From positions 1 through 64,000 of the forward strand of contig CAZSDU010000010.1 in NCBI GenBank assembly GCA_964605775.1: 64,000 bases of DNA, in the 5' to 3' direction. The notes under the pieces were generated by a model. That model saw only the letters and a list, made by a program, of their open reading frames with translations. It searched no databases and was not told the DNA's origin. The position numbers and the translations under genes are program-made. Shown here piece after piece: positions 10,198-18,613 of the stretch (position 1 is its first letter; each line of letters starts with the position of its first letter). This DNA comes from CAZSDU01 sp964605775. Its GTDB lineage: Bacteria; Bacteroidota; Bacteroidia; Bacteroidales; FEN-979.

Positions 10198-11667
10198 ATG
10201 ATCTCAAGGCAGTTCTTCAAATCCTCCCTAATATACTCTACAGTAGGTGCCCTGCCCTATGCCTCCGGATTTCTGTTGATTCCCTGGTTCACATCCTATC
10301 TTACCCCATCCCAGTTCGGAGTCAATGCCTTGTATATTAGTCTGATGTATTTAATACAGATTTTTGCTTCATATGGTCAGGATATGTCTGTGAGCGTACA
10401 GTATTTCGATCATAACGATACCCATCGCAAACTGAAAGAATACCTGGGTACGGTGTTTATCGGACTGGGGATCATGGGAGCAACTACTTTTATTTTCTTC
10501 TTTTTCGGAGGAATCTCCCTTTTTAACCTGGTATTTAAAAGCGGAAATTTCATTGAAGTCATCCCCTTCGGGCTTTTTACCATCCTTTCCGCCATCATGA
10601 ACAGCTCGGTAAAAACCTATTCTACCCTGTTGATTGCGCAACAACGACCCGAACGCTTCTTCTGGATCAATATCACTAATTTTGTCCTGACTATTGTCTG
10701 CTCGCTTACCCTGCTGTATATATTCCCTTTCACACTTTACGGTCCTATCCTGGGAAGACTGATACCCGCTATCATTTCAGCTTCCATCGTCATGGGATTA
10801 CTGGGAAAGGAATATGGACTTTCCTGGAATCCCCGGCTGGTTAAAAAGATAGTCAGCTACAGCTCACCGTTGATGGCTTATGCGCTCCTTACCTGGGTAG
10901 TAACCTATATTGATCGTTTTCTTATTTTAAGAATTCTCGGAGATCCGGCTCAGGTTGCCATCTTTGATTTCGCGGTAAAAATGGTTATCGGTATTGACCT
11001 GGTCATGACCGGACTGGTGAATACTGTGAATCCAAAAATTTATAATATATGGAAGCTTAAAGGGATACAGGAAAGCAATACAGAGATCAACCGTTACTAT
11101 AACGGGATTACCGCGTTTATTTTATTGTTTATCCCACTCCTGATCATTTTTGCCCCTTTGCTTATTCCTTTGGTAGTCCATAAGGCTATTTATTACGAGT
11201 CTTTTGCGTTTCTTGCCGTACTTGCTTCAGGTTATGCCACACGTGTATGGTTTTATATGTTTCTTGCTCCCCTGATGTTTTTCAAACGAACTTCGGCCTT
11301 ACCAAGGGTTTTTATCCTGAGTGCATTGTTCGAGATCCTGGTGGGGATTACCCTGATCTATTTTTATGGACTGATCGGCGCTGTATGGACTAATTTTCTG
11401 GTCAAACCTTTACAGGCCTTATTGATGTACCAGGAGTGCCGGAAAGTTTATACTTTCAGGCTTAATCCCTGGAAAATTTTTTATATTCCGGTAATTTTTA
11501 TCCTTTTTGTCATCCTTTCAGAAACCCTGACTCCACAGTCCCTGAAACGATATGTGGAAATCGGGCAGTTAGTGGTGGCGATGGCACTAGTTTATTTTGC
11601 GTTTCGCAAAGAAATCTTACCCTTCCTTCGCAAAGTCATTCCCGGGTCTTTTTTATGGAAACATTAA
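10198..11667 (+). CDS. Polysaccharide flippase (Wzx/MATE-like)
   Basis: The 489-residue integral membrane protein has about 12-14 hydrophobic helices and begins with a Wzx-type first helix pair (SLIYSTVGALPYASGFLLIP). The family is the oligosaccharide flippases of the MOP superfamily, which move undecaprenyl-linked glycans across the inner membrane. It follows the glycosyltransferase at 9119 with a 14-base gap, consistent with a two-gene unit. Its 3' end overlaps the convergent YihY gene by 32 bases. Confidence 0.82.
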   Translation: MISRQFFKSSLIYSTVGALPYASGFLLIPWFTSYLTPSQFGVNALYISLMYLIQIFASYGQDMSVSVQYFDHNDTHRKLKEYLGTVFIGLGIMGATTFIFFFFGGISLFNLVFKSGNFIEVIPFGLFTILSAIMNSSVKTYSTLLIAQQRPERFFWINITNFVLTIVCSLTLLYIFPFTLYGPILGRLIPAIISASIVMGLLGKEYGLSWNPRLVKKIVSYSSPLMAYALLTWVVTYIDRFLILRILGDPAQVAIFDFAVKMVIGIDLVMTGLVNTVNPKIYNIWKLKGIQESNTEINRYYNGITAFILLFIPLLIIFAPLLIPLVVHKAIYYESFAFLAVLASGYATRVWFYMFLAPLMFFKRTSALPRVFILSALFEILVGITLIYFYGLIGAVWTNFLVKPLQALLMYQECRKVYTFRLNPWKIFYIPVIFILFVILSETLTPQSLKRYVEIGQLVVAMALVYFAFRKEILPFLRKVIPGSFLWKH

Positions 11668-12541
11668 GTTCAAAACCAATCAGCAGGCTGATGGCGTTGA
11701 TGTAGATCCACATCAGCACAATCATCAGGGTTCCCAATGAGCCGTAGAGGACATTGTAACTGGAGAAGTGATCCACATAAAAATTAAAACCCAGGGTGGT
11801 GAGAATGACCAGGATGGTGGCCAGCATGGAGCCGGCAGAAAGGATACGGAAACGGGCTGCTTTTGCCGGCGCTAAGGCATAGAGAAACGAAATGGCAAAG
11901 AGCAGCAGGGCGAGGATTACAATCCATCGGAGAAATTCGAGAAGCAGACTGAAAAAAATGCTGTTTTCAATAAAATCCGGCAGAATGAATTGGAGAAGAG
12001 GTGAACCGAAGGTCATCAATCCGATGGAAATGATCAGCAGGATAGAAAGAATAATCAATATCAGTATAGAGATCAGATATTGTTTGATCATCGAACGGGT
12101 TTCAAAGACATGAGCGGAATTATTAAAAGCTTCTATCAGGCTGTTAATGCCGTTGGTCGAAAAATATAGTGTCAACACCAGATTAAAGATCATCAGGCTG
12201 CTGCGGGGTCTGGTCACAATGTCTAGGATGGTTCCTTTCACCGTATCGTAAGCTGAACGAGGCAGCAATTCCCGGATGAGTTCCATGAGCGATTGTTGAA
12301 AATTTTCGATCGGAATAAAGGGGATGATGGTAAAGAGAAAGATCAGAAAAGGGAAAATGGCCAGAAACAAGGAAAATGAAATTGCTGCCGCCCTCAGTGT
12401 AATATACCCTTTGGCCAGACCCTTGAAAAAAAATATCGTCACATCATACAAGGGCTTTCCATCAAAACCGGGTAATACGATCTTTTTAGAAACCCGGATG
12501 ATCCAGGCAATTATTTTCCAGGCAAGAATTTTCTCCAACAA
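11636..12541 (-). CDS. YihY/BrkB family inner-membrane protein
   Basis: The 301-residue protein has about six transmembrane helices with the family hallmarks: AAAISFSLFLAIFPFLIFLFT (first helix region, about 50-70), TNGINSLIEAFN (about 130-141) and the final helix pair with GSLGTLMIVLMWIYINA (about 265-281). Members were once called RNase BN, an assignment since withdrawn; a transport role is suspected. It lies 24 bases after nadC in the same direction, so a DUF4783-nadC-yihY operon is likely. Confidence 0.85.
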   Translation of the reverse strand: MLEKILAWKIIAWIIRVSKKIVLPGFDGKPLYDVTIFFFKGLAKGYITLRAAAISFSLFLAIFPFLIFLFTIIPFIPIENFQQSLMELIRELLPRSAYDTVKGTILDIVTRPRSSLMIFNLVLTLYFSTNGINSLIEAFNNSAHVFETRSMIKQYLISILILIILSILLIISIGLMTFGSPLLQFILPDFIENSIFFSLLLEFLRWIVILALLLFAISFLYALAPAKAARFRILSAGSMLATILVILTTLGFNFYVDHFSSYNVLYGSLGTLMIVLMWIYINAISLLIGFELNVSIKKTRE

Positions 12542-12565
12542 GCTGCTCCGATTTACCGTTTACTG

Positions 12566-13435
12566 TTATCCTGTATCGCTGATTGTCCATCTCTTCCCCG
12601 AACATCCTGCTTTCAAACTCATATCGAGACTCCTGATCTGATGTGTCAGGGCGCCCATCGAAATGAAATCCACACCGGTTTCCGCATAAGCTCTGACATT
12701 GTTTATGCTGATGCCACCTGAGGCTTCGGTCTCGAATTTTCCCTGAATGAGTTGAATGGCTTTTCCCAGCTCGGCGACGGTGAAGTTATCCAGCATGATC
12801 CGGTCAACCTGACCATGTTGCATAACCTCGCTTAATTCTCTGAAGTTTCTGACTTCAATTTCAATCTTCAGCTTTTTTTTATTTTTAACAAGGTAGCGGT
12901 GTGCTGCTTCAATCGCGGGGATAACTCCCCCGGCAAAATCCACATGGTTATCCTTGATCATGATCATGTCGTAAAGACCCATGCGGTGGTTAACACCTCC
13001 GCCTGTCACAACGGCATATTTTTCTAACTCCCTGAGCAGGGGAGTGGTTTTTCGGGTGTCCAGTATTTTTGTTGGCAATCCTTCAAGGAGGTCAACAACC
13101 TGTCGGGTGGCAGTGGCAATGCCGCTCAGTCTTTGCATAAAGTTCAGCACCAGTCGTTCTGCGCTTAATATTGAAATCACCTTTCCTTCAACTTGAAAAG
13201 CCATGTCTCCTTTTTTAATGGGTGAACCATCCTTAAGGTATATTGTCAATTTCAATGTTTCATCCAAATGCTGAAAAATTTTCTCAGCCAGTTCTATCCC
13301 GCAGAGGATTCCTTCATCTTTTACCAGGAGCATAGCTCTGCCTCTTGACCCTGAAGGAATGATGGAAAGGGATGTGTGATCTCCATCGCCCAGGTCTTCA
13401 TTCAGGGCGAAATCAATGATCTGGTCAATGGTCAT
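12566..13435 (-). CDS. nadC: Quinolinate phosphoribosyltransferase
   Basis: It converts quinolinate and PRPP to nicotinate mononucleotide in de novo NAD synthesis. The 289-residue length is typical. Visible motifs: N-terminal ALNEDLGDGDHTS, LNFMQRLSGIAT (about 98-109), the catalytic DTRKTTPLLRELEKYAV segment (about 126-142), GGGVNHRMGLYDMIMIKDNH (about 145-164) and EASGGI near the C-terminus. It sits between a DUF4783 protein (19 bases upstream) and a YihY protein. nadA and nadB are not in the window. Confidence 0.95.
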   Translation of the reverse strand: MTIDQIIDFALNEDLGDGDHTSLSIIPSGSRGRAMLLVKDEGILCGIELAEKIFQHLDETLKLTIYLKDGSPIKKGDMAFQVEGKVISILSAERLVLNFMQRLSGIATATRQVVDLLEGLPTKILDTRKTTPLLRELEKYAVVTGGGVNHRMGLYDMIMIKDNHVDFAGGVIPAIEAAHRYLVKNKKKLKIEIEVRNFRELSEVMQHGQVDRIMLDNFTVAELGKAIQLIQGKFETEASGGISINNVRAYAETGVDFISMGALTHQIRSLDMSLKAGCSGKRWTISDTG

Positions 13436-13454
13436 AAAATATTGGCGTGGAAGT

Positions 13455-13889
13455 TTAATTTTTTTCCTGAATTTGCAGTTGGTGGATGAGGGATTGACCT
13501 CCGACAGGTTTGATCAGAAAATAAACGCGGTAGGCCGTTTGTTCCGTTTGCAAATCCCCGATGGCATAGCGTGATCCATCATTGGAAGAGCCATCCTTAT
13601 TAATTTTAAAACTTTTTATCGGGTATTTAAGAAAGAAATCCCTGAGGATCTGCCCGGCCTGATTACGACTGTATGTGTCATCAAAACCAGGTAAGCTCAG
13701 ATCCACCATAGTATTGAAGTATTTGGCTACTTCAGCGGCATTCCCGCTTTGTATTCCTGCTACCACCAGCTTGGCTGTTTCTTCGGGTCCGCCGGCAAAG
13801 ACATGCGAGACAGACAGGTATAGAAACAGAAGGAGGAGGGTTATGCGATCAGCAAAAAGCGATCTGTGATATCTGTGATGCTGTTTCAT
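13455..13889 (-). CDS. DUF4783 periplasmic protein
   Basis: I chose the ATG at 13887-13889 (MKQHHRYHRSLF). The frame is open ten codons further up, but those codons lie over the promoter box at 13906-13913. The 144-residue product has a signal peptide (ITLLLLFLYLSVSHVFAGG) and a single small NTF2-like domain with the DUF4783 pattern (VAKYFNTMVDLSLPG, then GQILRDFFLKYP). It is a Bacteroidota family of unknown function. It precedes nadC by 19 bases. Confidence 0.8.
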   Translation of the reverse strand: MKQHHRYHRSLFADRITLLLLFLYLSVSHVFAGGPEETAKLVVAGIQSGNAAEVAKYFNTMVDLSLPGFDDTYSRNQAGQILRDFFLKYPIKSFKINKDGSSNDGSRYAIGDLQTEQTAYRVYFLIKPVGGQSLIHQLQIQEKN

Positions 13890-13905
13890 AAACTTGGCTT
13901 TTACA

Positions 13906-13913
13906 CAAAAGTA
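13906..13913 (-). promoter_or_regulatory. -7 box for the DUF4783-nadC-yihY operon
   Basis: The minus strand reads TACTTTTG, a TAnnTTTG match 17 bases before the chosen start codon at 13889. A CAAA at 13947-13950 (minus TTTG) lies too far for an ideal -33 box. The box supports the shorter start of the DUF4783 gene. Confidence 0.45.
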
Positions 13914-13953
13914 CGACAATTCTGATTAAAGTTCCGATCTTTGTCATCAAATT

Positions 13954-14427
13954 ATGAAGATAAGGTTGTTAGTAATCGGAAAAACAAACGAAGAATACCT
14001 CCGAAAAGGCGTTGCTGAATATGAACGCAGGATTAAACATTATGTCCCTTTCGAGATCCTTGAAATTCCTGCACTCAAAAATATGGCGACACTTACAAAA
14101 CATGATCAGAAATCGAAAGAATCAGAACTGATAGAAAAGCAATTGAAACCTGGTGAACTTGTTGTTTTACTTGATGAACATGGCAAAGAGATGACTTCCA
14201 AAGCTTTTTCAGAATACCTGAATCAAAGGTTTCGTTCGGGTGCACGTAACCTTACTTTTATCATTGGCGGAGCGTATGGTTTTGAAGCTTCCCTGCAGCA
14301 CAAAGCGGATGATGTCATAGCGTTATCAAAAATGACTTTTTCTCATCAGATGGTTAGACTGTTTTTTACCGAACAACTTTACCGGGCCCTGACCATTCTT
14401 AAAGGAGAGCTTTATCATCATGAGTAA
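13954..14427 (+). CDS. rlmH: 23S rRNA pseudouridine-1915 N3-methyltransferase
   Basis: This SPOUT methyltransferase acts on the 70S ribosome, methylating pseudouridine 1915 in helix 69. The 157-residue length matches the family. Motifs: N-terminal MKIRLLVIGKTNEEYL, LVVLLDEHGKEMTSKAFS (about 69-86), the SAM-binding trefoil-knot loop FIIGGAYGFE (about 107-116), and the C-terminal KMTFSHQMVRLFFTEQLYRA with YHHE at the end. It is divergent from the DUF4783 operon and is followed by a terminator. Confidence 0.96.
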   Translation: MKIRLLVIGKTNEEYLRKGVAEYERRIKHYVPFEILEIPALKNMATLTKHDQKSKESELIEKQLKPGELVVLLDEHGKEMTSKAFSEYLNQRFRSGARNLTFIIGGAYGFEASLQHKADDVIALSKMTFSHQMVRLFFTEQLYRALTILKGELYHHE

Positions 14428-14435
14428 AATCCTTG

Positions 14436-14460
14436 CTGTTACTGTCTTTAACAGATTTTT
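14436..14460 (+). terminator. Terminator after rlmH
   Basis: CTGTTA (14436-14441) and TAACAG (14449-14454) form a short stem with a seven-base loop, followed by ATTTTTAA. Position and T-run suggest factor-independent termination, though the stem is weak. Confidence 0.5.
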
Positions 14461-14493
14461 AACGAAATGCTTAACAATTATTAACAAGAATAC

Positions 14494-14525
14494 TTGATTC
14501 TCATTTTTCCATTTATATAAATTTG
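14494..14525 (+). promoter_or_regulatory. Promoter of the moxR-bat operon
   Basis: TTG at 14494-14496 and TAAATTTG at 14518-14525 are separated by 21 bases, an almost ideal Bacteroidota -33/-7 pair. The moxR start codon is 20 bases downstream. This is the only good promoter I see before the eight-gene run. Confidence 0.65.
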
Positions 14526-14545
14526 CAAATCAAAATTCTAAGCTT

Positions 14546-15538
14546 ATGGTCGAAACTGACATCAAAGAACTAAACGAACGGATCCAGAAGGAAAGCGCGT
14601 TTGTAGATATGGTTACCCTGGAAATGCATAAGGTAATCATCGGACAGAAGCATATGATCGAAAGGTTGCTCATTGGGTTATTAGCCGATGGACATATCCT
14701 ACTCGAAGGCGTGCCCGGTCTGGCCAAAACCCTGGCTATTAAATCATTGGCTGGCATAATCGAAGCTAAATTCAGCCGCATACAATTTACCCCTGATCTG
14801 CTTCCTGCCGACCTGGTCGGAACACAGATATACAGCCAGAAGAAGGAAGAATTTAAAGTCAGGAAAGGCCCGATATTTGCCAACTTTATACTGGCTGATG
14901 AGATTAATCGTAGTCCGGCTAAAGTACAAAGTGCTTTACTGGAGGCGATGCAGGAACGCCAGGTGACCATAGGGGATGAAACTTTTCCACTTCCTGAACC
15001 TTTCCTTGTTTTAGCGACGGAGAACCCTATAGAACAGGAAGGAACATATCCCCTTCCTGAAGCCCAGGTGGATCGTTTCATGCTGAAAGTCATCATCGGA
15101 TATCCGGATAAGAAAGAGGAAAAGCTGATCATCCGTCAGAATATCTCCAATGAAAAAGTCCATACCTCAGGCATCATTAAACCCGAAGATATTTTACGCG
15201 CCAGAGCGGTTACCCGGGAAGTTTATTTGGATGAGAAGATCGAAAACTACATCACCGATATCGTTTTTGCCTCCCGTTTTCCGGCCGATTATAAACTTAA
15301 CAAATTTGTCGGACTGATTTCCTACGGGGCTTCTCCCCGTGCCAGCATTTATCTGGCGCTGGCAGCCAAAGCTTTTGCCTTCATCAAACGACGGGGTTAT
15401 GTGATTCCTGAAGATATCCGTGCCGTTGCTCACGATGTGCTGCGTCACCGTATCGGACTCACTTATGAAGCTGAAGCGGAAAACATAAGCACGGAAGATA
15501 TCATCAACGAAATTTTAAATACGGTAGAGGTACCTTAG
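14546..15538 (+). CDS. moxR: MoxR family AAA+ ATPase
   Basis: The 330-residue protein has Walker A GVPGLAKT (55-62), Walker B FILADEINR (about 113-121), sensor 1 region LATENPIEQEGTYPLPEAQ (about 153-171) and an arginine-finger region QVDRFMLK. MoxR ATPases remodel or chaperone partner proteins carrying von Willebrand A domains. Here it is the first gene of the run with DUF58 and Bat genes, so the partners are probably the four vWA-type proteins encoded next. It acts in the cytoplasm facing the membrane. It is separated from DUF58 by a G-rich palindrome. Confidence 0.93.
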   Translation: MVETDIKELNERIQKESAFVDMVTLEMHKVIIGQKHMIERLLIGLLADGHILLEGVPGLAKTLAIKSLAGIIEAKFSRIQFTPDLLPADLVGTQIYSQKKEEFKVRKGPIFANFILADEINRSPAKVQSALLEAMQERQVTIGDETFPLPEPFLVLATENPIEQEGTYPLPEAQVDRFMLKVIIGYPDKKEEKLIIRQNISNEKVHTSGIIKPEDILRARAVTREVYLDEKIENYITDIVFASRFPADYKLNKFVGLISYGASPRASIYLALAAKAFAFIKRRGYVIPEDIRAVAHDVLRHRIGLTYEAEAENISTEDIINEILNTVEVP

Positions 15539-15561
15539 TACCCACCCCCTTAACCCCCAGG

Positions 15562-15608
15562 CCCCCTTTCCCCCTCCCTGCATCCAGGGAGGGGGAAAGG
15601 GGGTGGGT
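15562..15608 (+). repeat. 19-bp perfect palindrome with G-quadruplex-type right arm
   Basis: The left arm CCCCCTTTCCCCCTCCCTG (15562-15580) and right arm (15585-15603) are perfect complements around the loop CATC. The right arm plus flank gives four G tracts (GGG, GGGGG, GGGGG, GGG) with loops A, AAA and T, fitting the quadruplex rule. An outer ACCCACCCCC (15540-15549) can also pair with 15599-15608. It lies between moxR and the DUF58 gene. A related copy is at 56081-56114. Confidence 0.85.
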
Positions 15609-15619
15609 AAAAAAAGAAC

Positions 15620-16495
15620 ATGGAATCCGCAGAACTCTTTAAAAAAGTCAGGAAAATCGAGATTAAAACCCGGGGTCTGAGCAATCAGATCTTTTCCGGA
15701 CAATATCATTCGGTATTCAAAGGAAGAGGAATGGCCTTTTCCGAGGTTCGCGAATACCAGATTGGAGATGATATCCGGAGCATCGACTGGAATGTCACCG
15801 CCAGATTTAACCACCCTTATGTAAAAGTGTTCGATGAAGAAAGAGAACTCACAGTCATGTTGCTGATTGATGTGAGCGGATCCAACCAGTTTGGGACCAG
15901 GAAATGTCTGAAACAGGATGTCATTACCGAAATTGCGGCCGTGCTGGCATTCAGTGCCATACAGAATAACGATAAAGTAGGAGTAATTTTTTTCAGCAAA
16001 CAAATTGAGAAATTCATTCCCCCTAAAAAAGGAAGCACTCATATCCTGCGTATCATTCGTGAATTGATCGAATTCAAGCCCCGTCAAAAAGGTACCAATA
16101 TAGCGGAAGCATTACGCTATTTTACCAATGTTATAAAAAAACGCTGCACGGCCTTTCTACTTAGTGACTTTCTCGATGAAGGTTTCGCAGATGCTATCCG
16201 AATCGCTAATAAGAAGCATGACCTTATCGCGGTCAATATCTCTGATGAAAGAGAAAAAGTATTGCCCGATGTTGGACTGATGCGCATTCGGCATGCTGAA
16301 ACCGGTGACTTGAGATGGGTTGACACCTCGGATTTCAGAACACGCACACACTATGCCCATTGGGTAAACCGTCACGACAGTTTCCTGAACGACACTTTTT
16401 TACGTGGAGGAGTCGATATGGTCAGGGTACGTACCGATGAAGATTATATCAAACCCTTGATGAACCTTTTTAAGAAGCGAGGTAGTAGAAAATGA
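15620..16495 (+). CDS. DUF58 domain protein of the Bat operon
   Basis: The 291-residue soluble protein has the DUF58 signature EYQIGDDIRSIDWNVTAR (about 47-64) followed by a vWA-like fold with the metal-site motif LLIDVSGSNQ (about 82-91). Known: DUF58 proteins almost always neighbour moxR. Inferred: it is a substrate or adaptor of the MoxR ATPase. Its stop overlaps the next start as ATGA (16492-16495), which indicates translational coupling. Confidence 0.9.
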   Translation: MESAELFKKVRKIEIKTRGLSNQIFSGQYHSVFKGRGMAFSEVREYQIGDDIRSIDWNVTARFNHPYVKVFDEERELTVMLLIDVSGSNQFGTRKCLKQDVITEIAAVLAFSAIQNNDKVGVIFFSKQIEKFIPPKKGSTHILRIIRELIEFKPRQKGTNIAEALRYFTNVIKKRCTAFLLSDFLDEGFADAIRIANKKHDLIAVNISDEREKVLPDVGLMRIRHAETGDLRWVDTSDFRTRTHYAHWVNRHDSFLNDTFLRGGVDMVRVRTDEDYIKPLMNLFKKRGSRK

Positions 16496-17502
16496 GAGCC
16501 GGTTTACGATTTAAGATTGACGGTCTACGATTGACAATTTCATTATATTGCTATCTTGCTATTGCATTCGCTTTTACATTCCCCCTTTCCGGTTATTCCC
16601 AGCAGACTTTTGTTTCTGCCCGGCTTGATACTTCAGCGATGCTAATCGGCGATCATGTCGGGCTGACCATAACTTTCACCGGTCCGGCCAATGCCCAAGT
16701 GATGTGGCCCATCATCCCCGACACCCTCCTGGGAAATATTCAGGTTATCGGTCGCGGGAAAATCGATACAACAGTTACCGGCAATCAGCAAACCCTTCAG
16801 CAATTCCTGAACCTTACTTGCTTTGATTCGGGGTTTTACACCATCCCCCGTATACCCATAAAATATCGGATTTCTCCTGATACTTCGCTGCTCAGTGCTC
16901 ACTCCTCACTCCTGACCCTAATGGTTCACACCCTTAAAGTTGATACTACCCTGGCCATTAAACCCATTAAAGGACCCATGAAAGTTCCACTGACTTTCCG
17001 CGAAATTTTGCCTTGGTTATTGCTCGGACTGGGAATCATTCTATTGCTTACAGGGGTGATTTGGTATCTGAAAAAACGGAAAAAACATGAACCCATCTTC
17101 CAACTTCGTCCCAGGGTTAAACTTCTGCCCCATGAGATGGCGCTGCAGGAGTTGGAAAAACTAAGGATAAAGAAATTATGGCAGAACGGTCGGGTAAAGG
17201 AGTATTATACGGAATTGACAGATATCCTGAGGATTTATATTGAATCGCGTTTTCTGGTCCCGGCCATGGAGCAAACAAGCGCAGAGATCCTACACGCCTT
17301 GTCAGATCATCCGGAAATTCCGCGCATGCAGTGGGATAATCTGGGGTCTGTACTGATGCTGGCCGACATGGTCAAATTTGCCAAAGCACAACCATCGCAC
17401 ACTGAAAATGACGGAAGTCTGGAAACCGCGATTGGATTTGTGACAGATACGGGAACAGCATCAGTGAAGAATGAGGAATTAGAAATTAAGAATGAAGAAT
17501 GA
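16492..17502 (+). CDS. Bat-operon membrane protein, third position (DUF4381/BatD-like)
   Basis: The 336-residue protein has a signal peptide (about 15-36), a periplasmic Ig-like domain comparable to the start of BatD (SARLDTSAMLIGDHVGLTITF), one membrane helix (about 174-194, LPWLLLGLGIILLLTGVIWY) and a cytoplasmic tail with the helical ELEKLRIKKLWQNGRVKEYYTELTD-type segment seen in such proteins. It is the usual unnamed gene between DUF58 and batA. Both ends are affected by small repeats: residues 5-17 (LRFKIDGLRLTIS) come from TTTACGATT-like copies. The tail (VKNEELEIKNEE) comes from AATTAGAAATTAAGAATGAAG. Confidence 0.8.
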   Translation: MRAGLRFKIDGLRLTISLYCYLAIAFAFTFPLSGYSQQTFVSARLDTSAMLIGDHVGLTITFTGPANAQVMWPIIPDTLLGNIQVIGRGKIDTTVTGNQQTLQQFLNLTCFDSGFYTIPRIPIKYRISPDTSLLSAHSSLLTLMVHTLKVDTTLAIKPIKGPMKVPLTFREILPWLLLGLGIILLLTGVIWYLKKRKKHEPIFQLRPRVKLLPHEMALQELEKLRIKKLWQNGRVKEYYTELTDILRIYIESRFLVPAMEQTSAEILHALSDHPEIPRMQWDNLGSVLMLADMVKFAKAQPSHTENDGSLETAIGFVTDTGTASVKNEELEIKNEE

Positions 17503-17544
17503 AATCGACAAATGTAAATCCTAAAATCGTAAATCGTAAATTGA
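17464..17544 (+). repeat. Short satellite (GAATKAR and CGTAAAT units)
   Basis: The last codons of the upstream gene and the gap to batA consist of near-repeats: GAATGAGGAATTAGAAATTAAG, then AAATCGTAAATCGTAAATT. The CGTAAAT unit is the complement of ATTTACG found at 62067-62100. The satellite both supplies the C-terminus of the previous protein and reaches the batA ATG at 17546. Confidence 0.6.
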
Positions 17545-17545
17545 A

Positions 17546-18541
17546 ATGTTTCACGGCTTGACTTTCGGTAATCCTTTTTTCCTCATCTTTCTGGTCATTA
17601 TCCCGGGACTGGTGTTATGGTACTTTTTCAGGATGAAAAGAAATCATGCCGATATATTGGTTTCTGATACAACCGGATTTGAATTGAAAGGCCGGAGTTT
17701 TAAAGTATATGTCTATCATGCCTTATATGTTTTACGATTGCTGGCTATTGCCCTGCTGATCATTGCCCTCGCCCGTCCTCAGACAAGCCTCAGTCGTCAG
17801 GATGTTACCGTGGAAGGCATTGATCTGATGATCGCTTTCGATGTGAGTGGGTCAATGCTTGCCATGGATTTTAAACCCGATCGCTTACAGGCCTCTAAAG
17901 AAGTAGCTATAGAATTTATTGACGGGAGGCCCAATGACCGCATCGGCCTGGTCATCTTCAGCGGGGAAACCTTTACCCAGTGCCCGCTGACTTCTGATCA
18001 TTCAGTACTGAAAAATCTTTTCAGGGATATCAAAAGCGGAATGATTGATGATGGGACTGCCCTTGGAGATGGACTTGCTACCGCAGTCAACCGCCTCCGA
18101 AACAGCAAAGCCATTAGCAAGGTGATCATACTCCTCACCGATGGCGTGAATAACATGGGTTCACTGGATCCCATTTCTGCTGCGGAAATAGCGAAATTAT
18201 ACGGCATCCGTATCTATACTATCGGTGTCGGAACCATTGGTCAGGCACCTTATCCTGTTCAAACACCTTTCGGCATTCAAACCCAGATGATGGAAGTGAA
18301 AATCGATGAGCCACTGCTGAAGGAGATTGCTAGAATGACTGACGGGAAATACTTCCGGGCAACCAATAATGCCAAGCTCCGGACCATCTACCAGGAAATT
18401 GATAAGATGGAAAAATCAAAAATTGATGTTACCGAATTCAGGAAAAAGAAAGAAGAGTATTTACCCCTGGTATTGCTTGCCTTTGTTTTCCTCGGAATCG
18501 AAATGTTGTTAAAATATGTATACCTTAAAAATATACCCTAA
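17546..18541 (+). CDS. batA: Aerotolerance protein BatA (vWA)
   Basis: The 331-residue protein has two N-terminal membrane helices (about 8-27 and 61-78), a vWA domain with complete MIDAS DVSGS (99-103) and the later threonine/aspartate positions (ALGDG, LLTDGVNNMG), and a C-terminal helix (about 308-326). Domains with MIDAS bind a divalent cation and protein ligands. In Bacteroides the bat genes support oxygen tolerance. It probably pairs with BatB in the inner membrane, with the vWA domain exposed to the periplasm or cytoplasm (not decided here). Confidence 0.92.
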   Translation: MFHGLTFGNPFFLIFLVIIPGLVLWYFFRMKRNHADILVSDTTGFELKGRSFKVYVYHALYVLRLLAIALLIIALARPQTSLSRQDVTVEGIDLMIAFDVSGSMLAMDFKPDRLQASKEVAIEFIDGRPNDRIGLVIFSGETFTQCPLTSDHSVLKNLFRDIKSGMIDDGTALGDGLATAVNRLRNSKAISKVIILLTDGVNNMGSLDPISAAEIAKLYGIRIYTIGVGTIGQAPYPVQTPFGIQTQMMEVKIDEPLLKEIARMTDGKYFRATNNAKLRTIYQEIDKMEKSKIDVTEFRKKKEEYLPLVLLAFVFLGIEMLLKYVYLKNIP

Positions 18542-18573
18542 ATGGCGCATAAAGGCCATGGAAAATTGTAAAT

Positions 18574-18594
18574 CCTGACTGCCGTCAGGCAGGC
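18574..18594. repeat. Palindromic repeat, CCTGAC/GTCAGG
   Basis: CCTGAC-TGCC-GTCAGG is followed by CAGGCA in the batA-batB gap. It shares the GTCAGGCAGGCA core with unit 1 of the array in batD (20477-20511), so it is probably a solitary member of that family. Confidence 0.65.
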
Positions 18595-18613
18595 AAAAAT
18601 TATAAATCAAACT

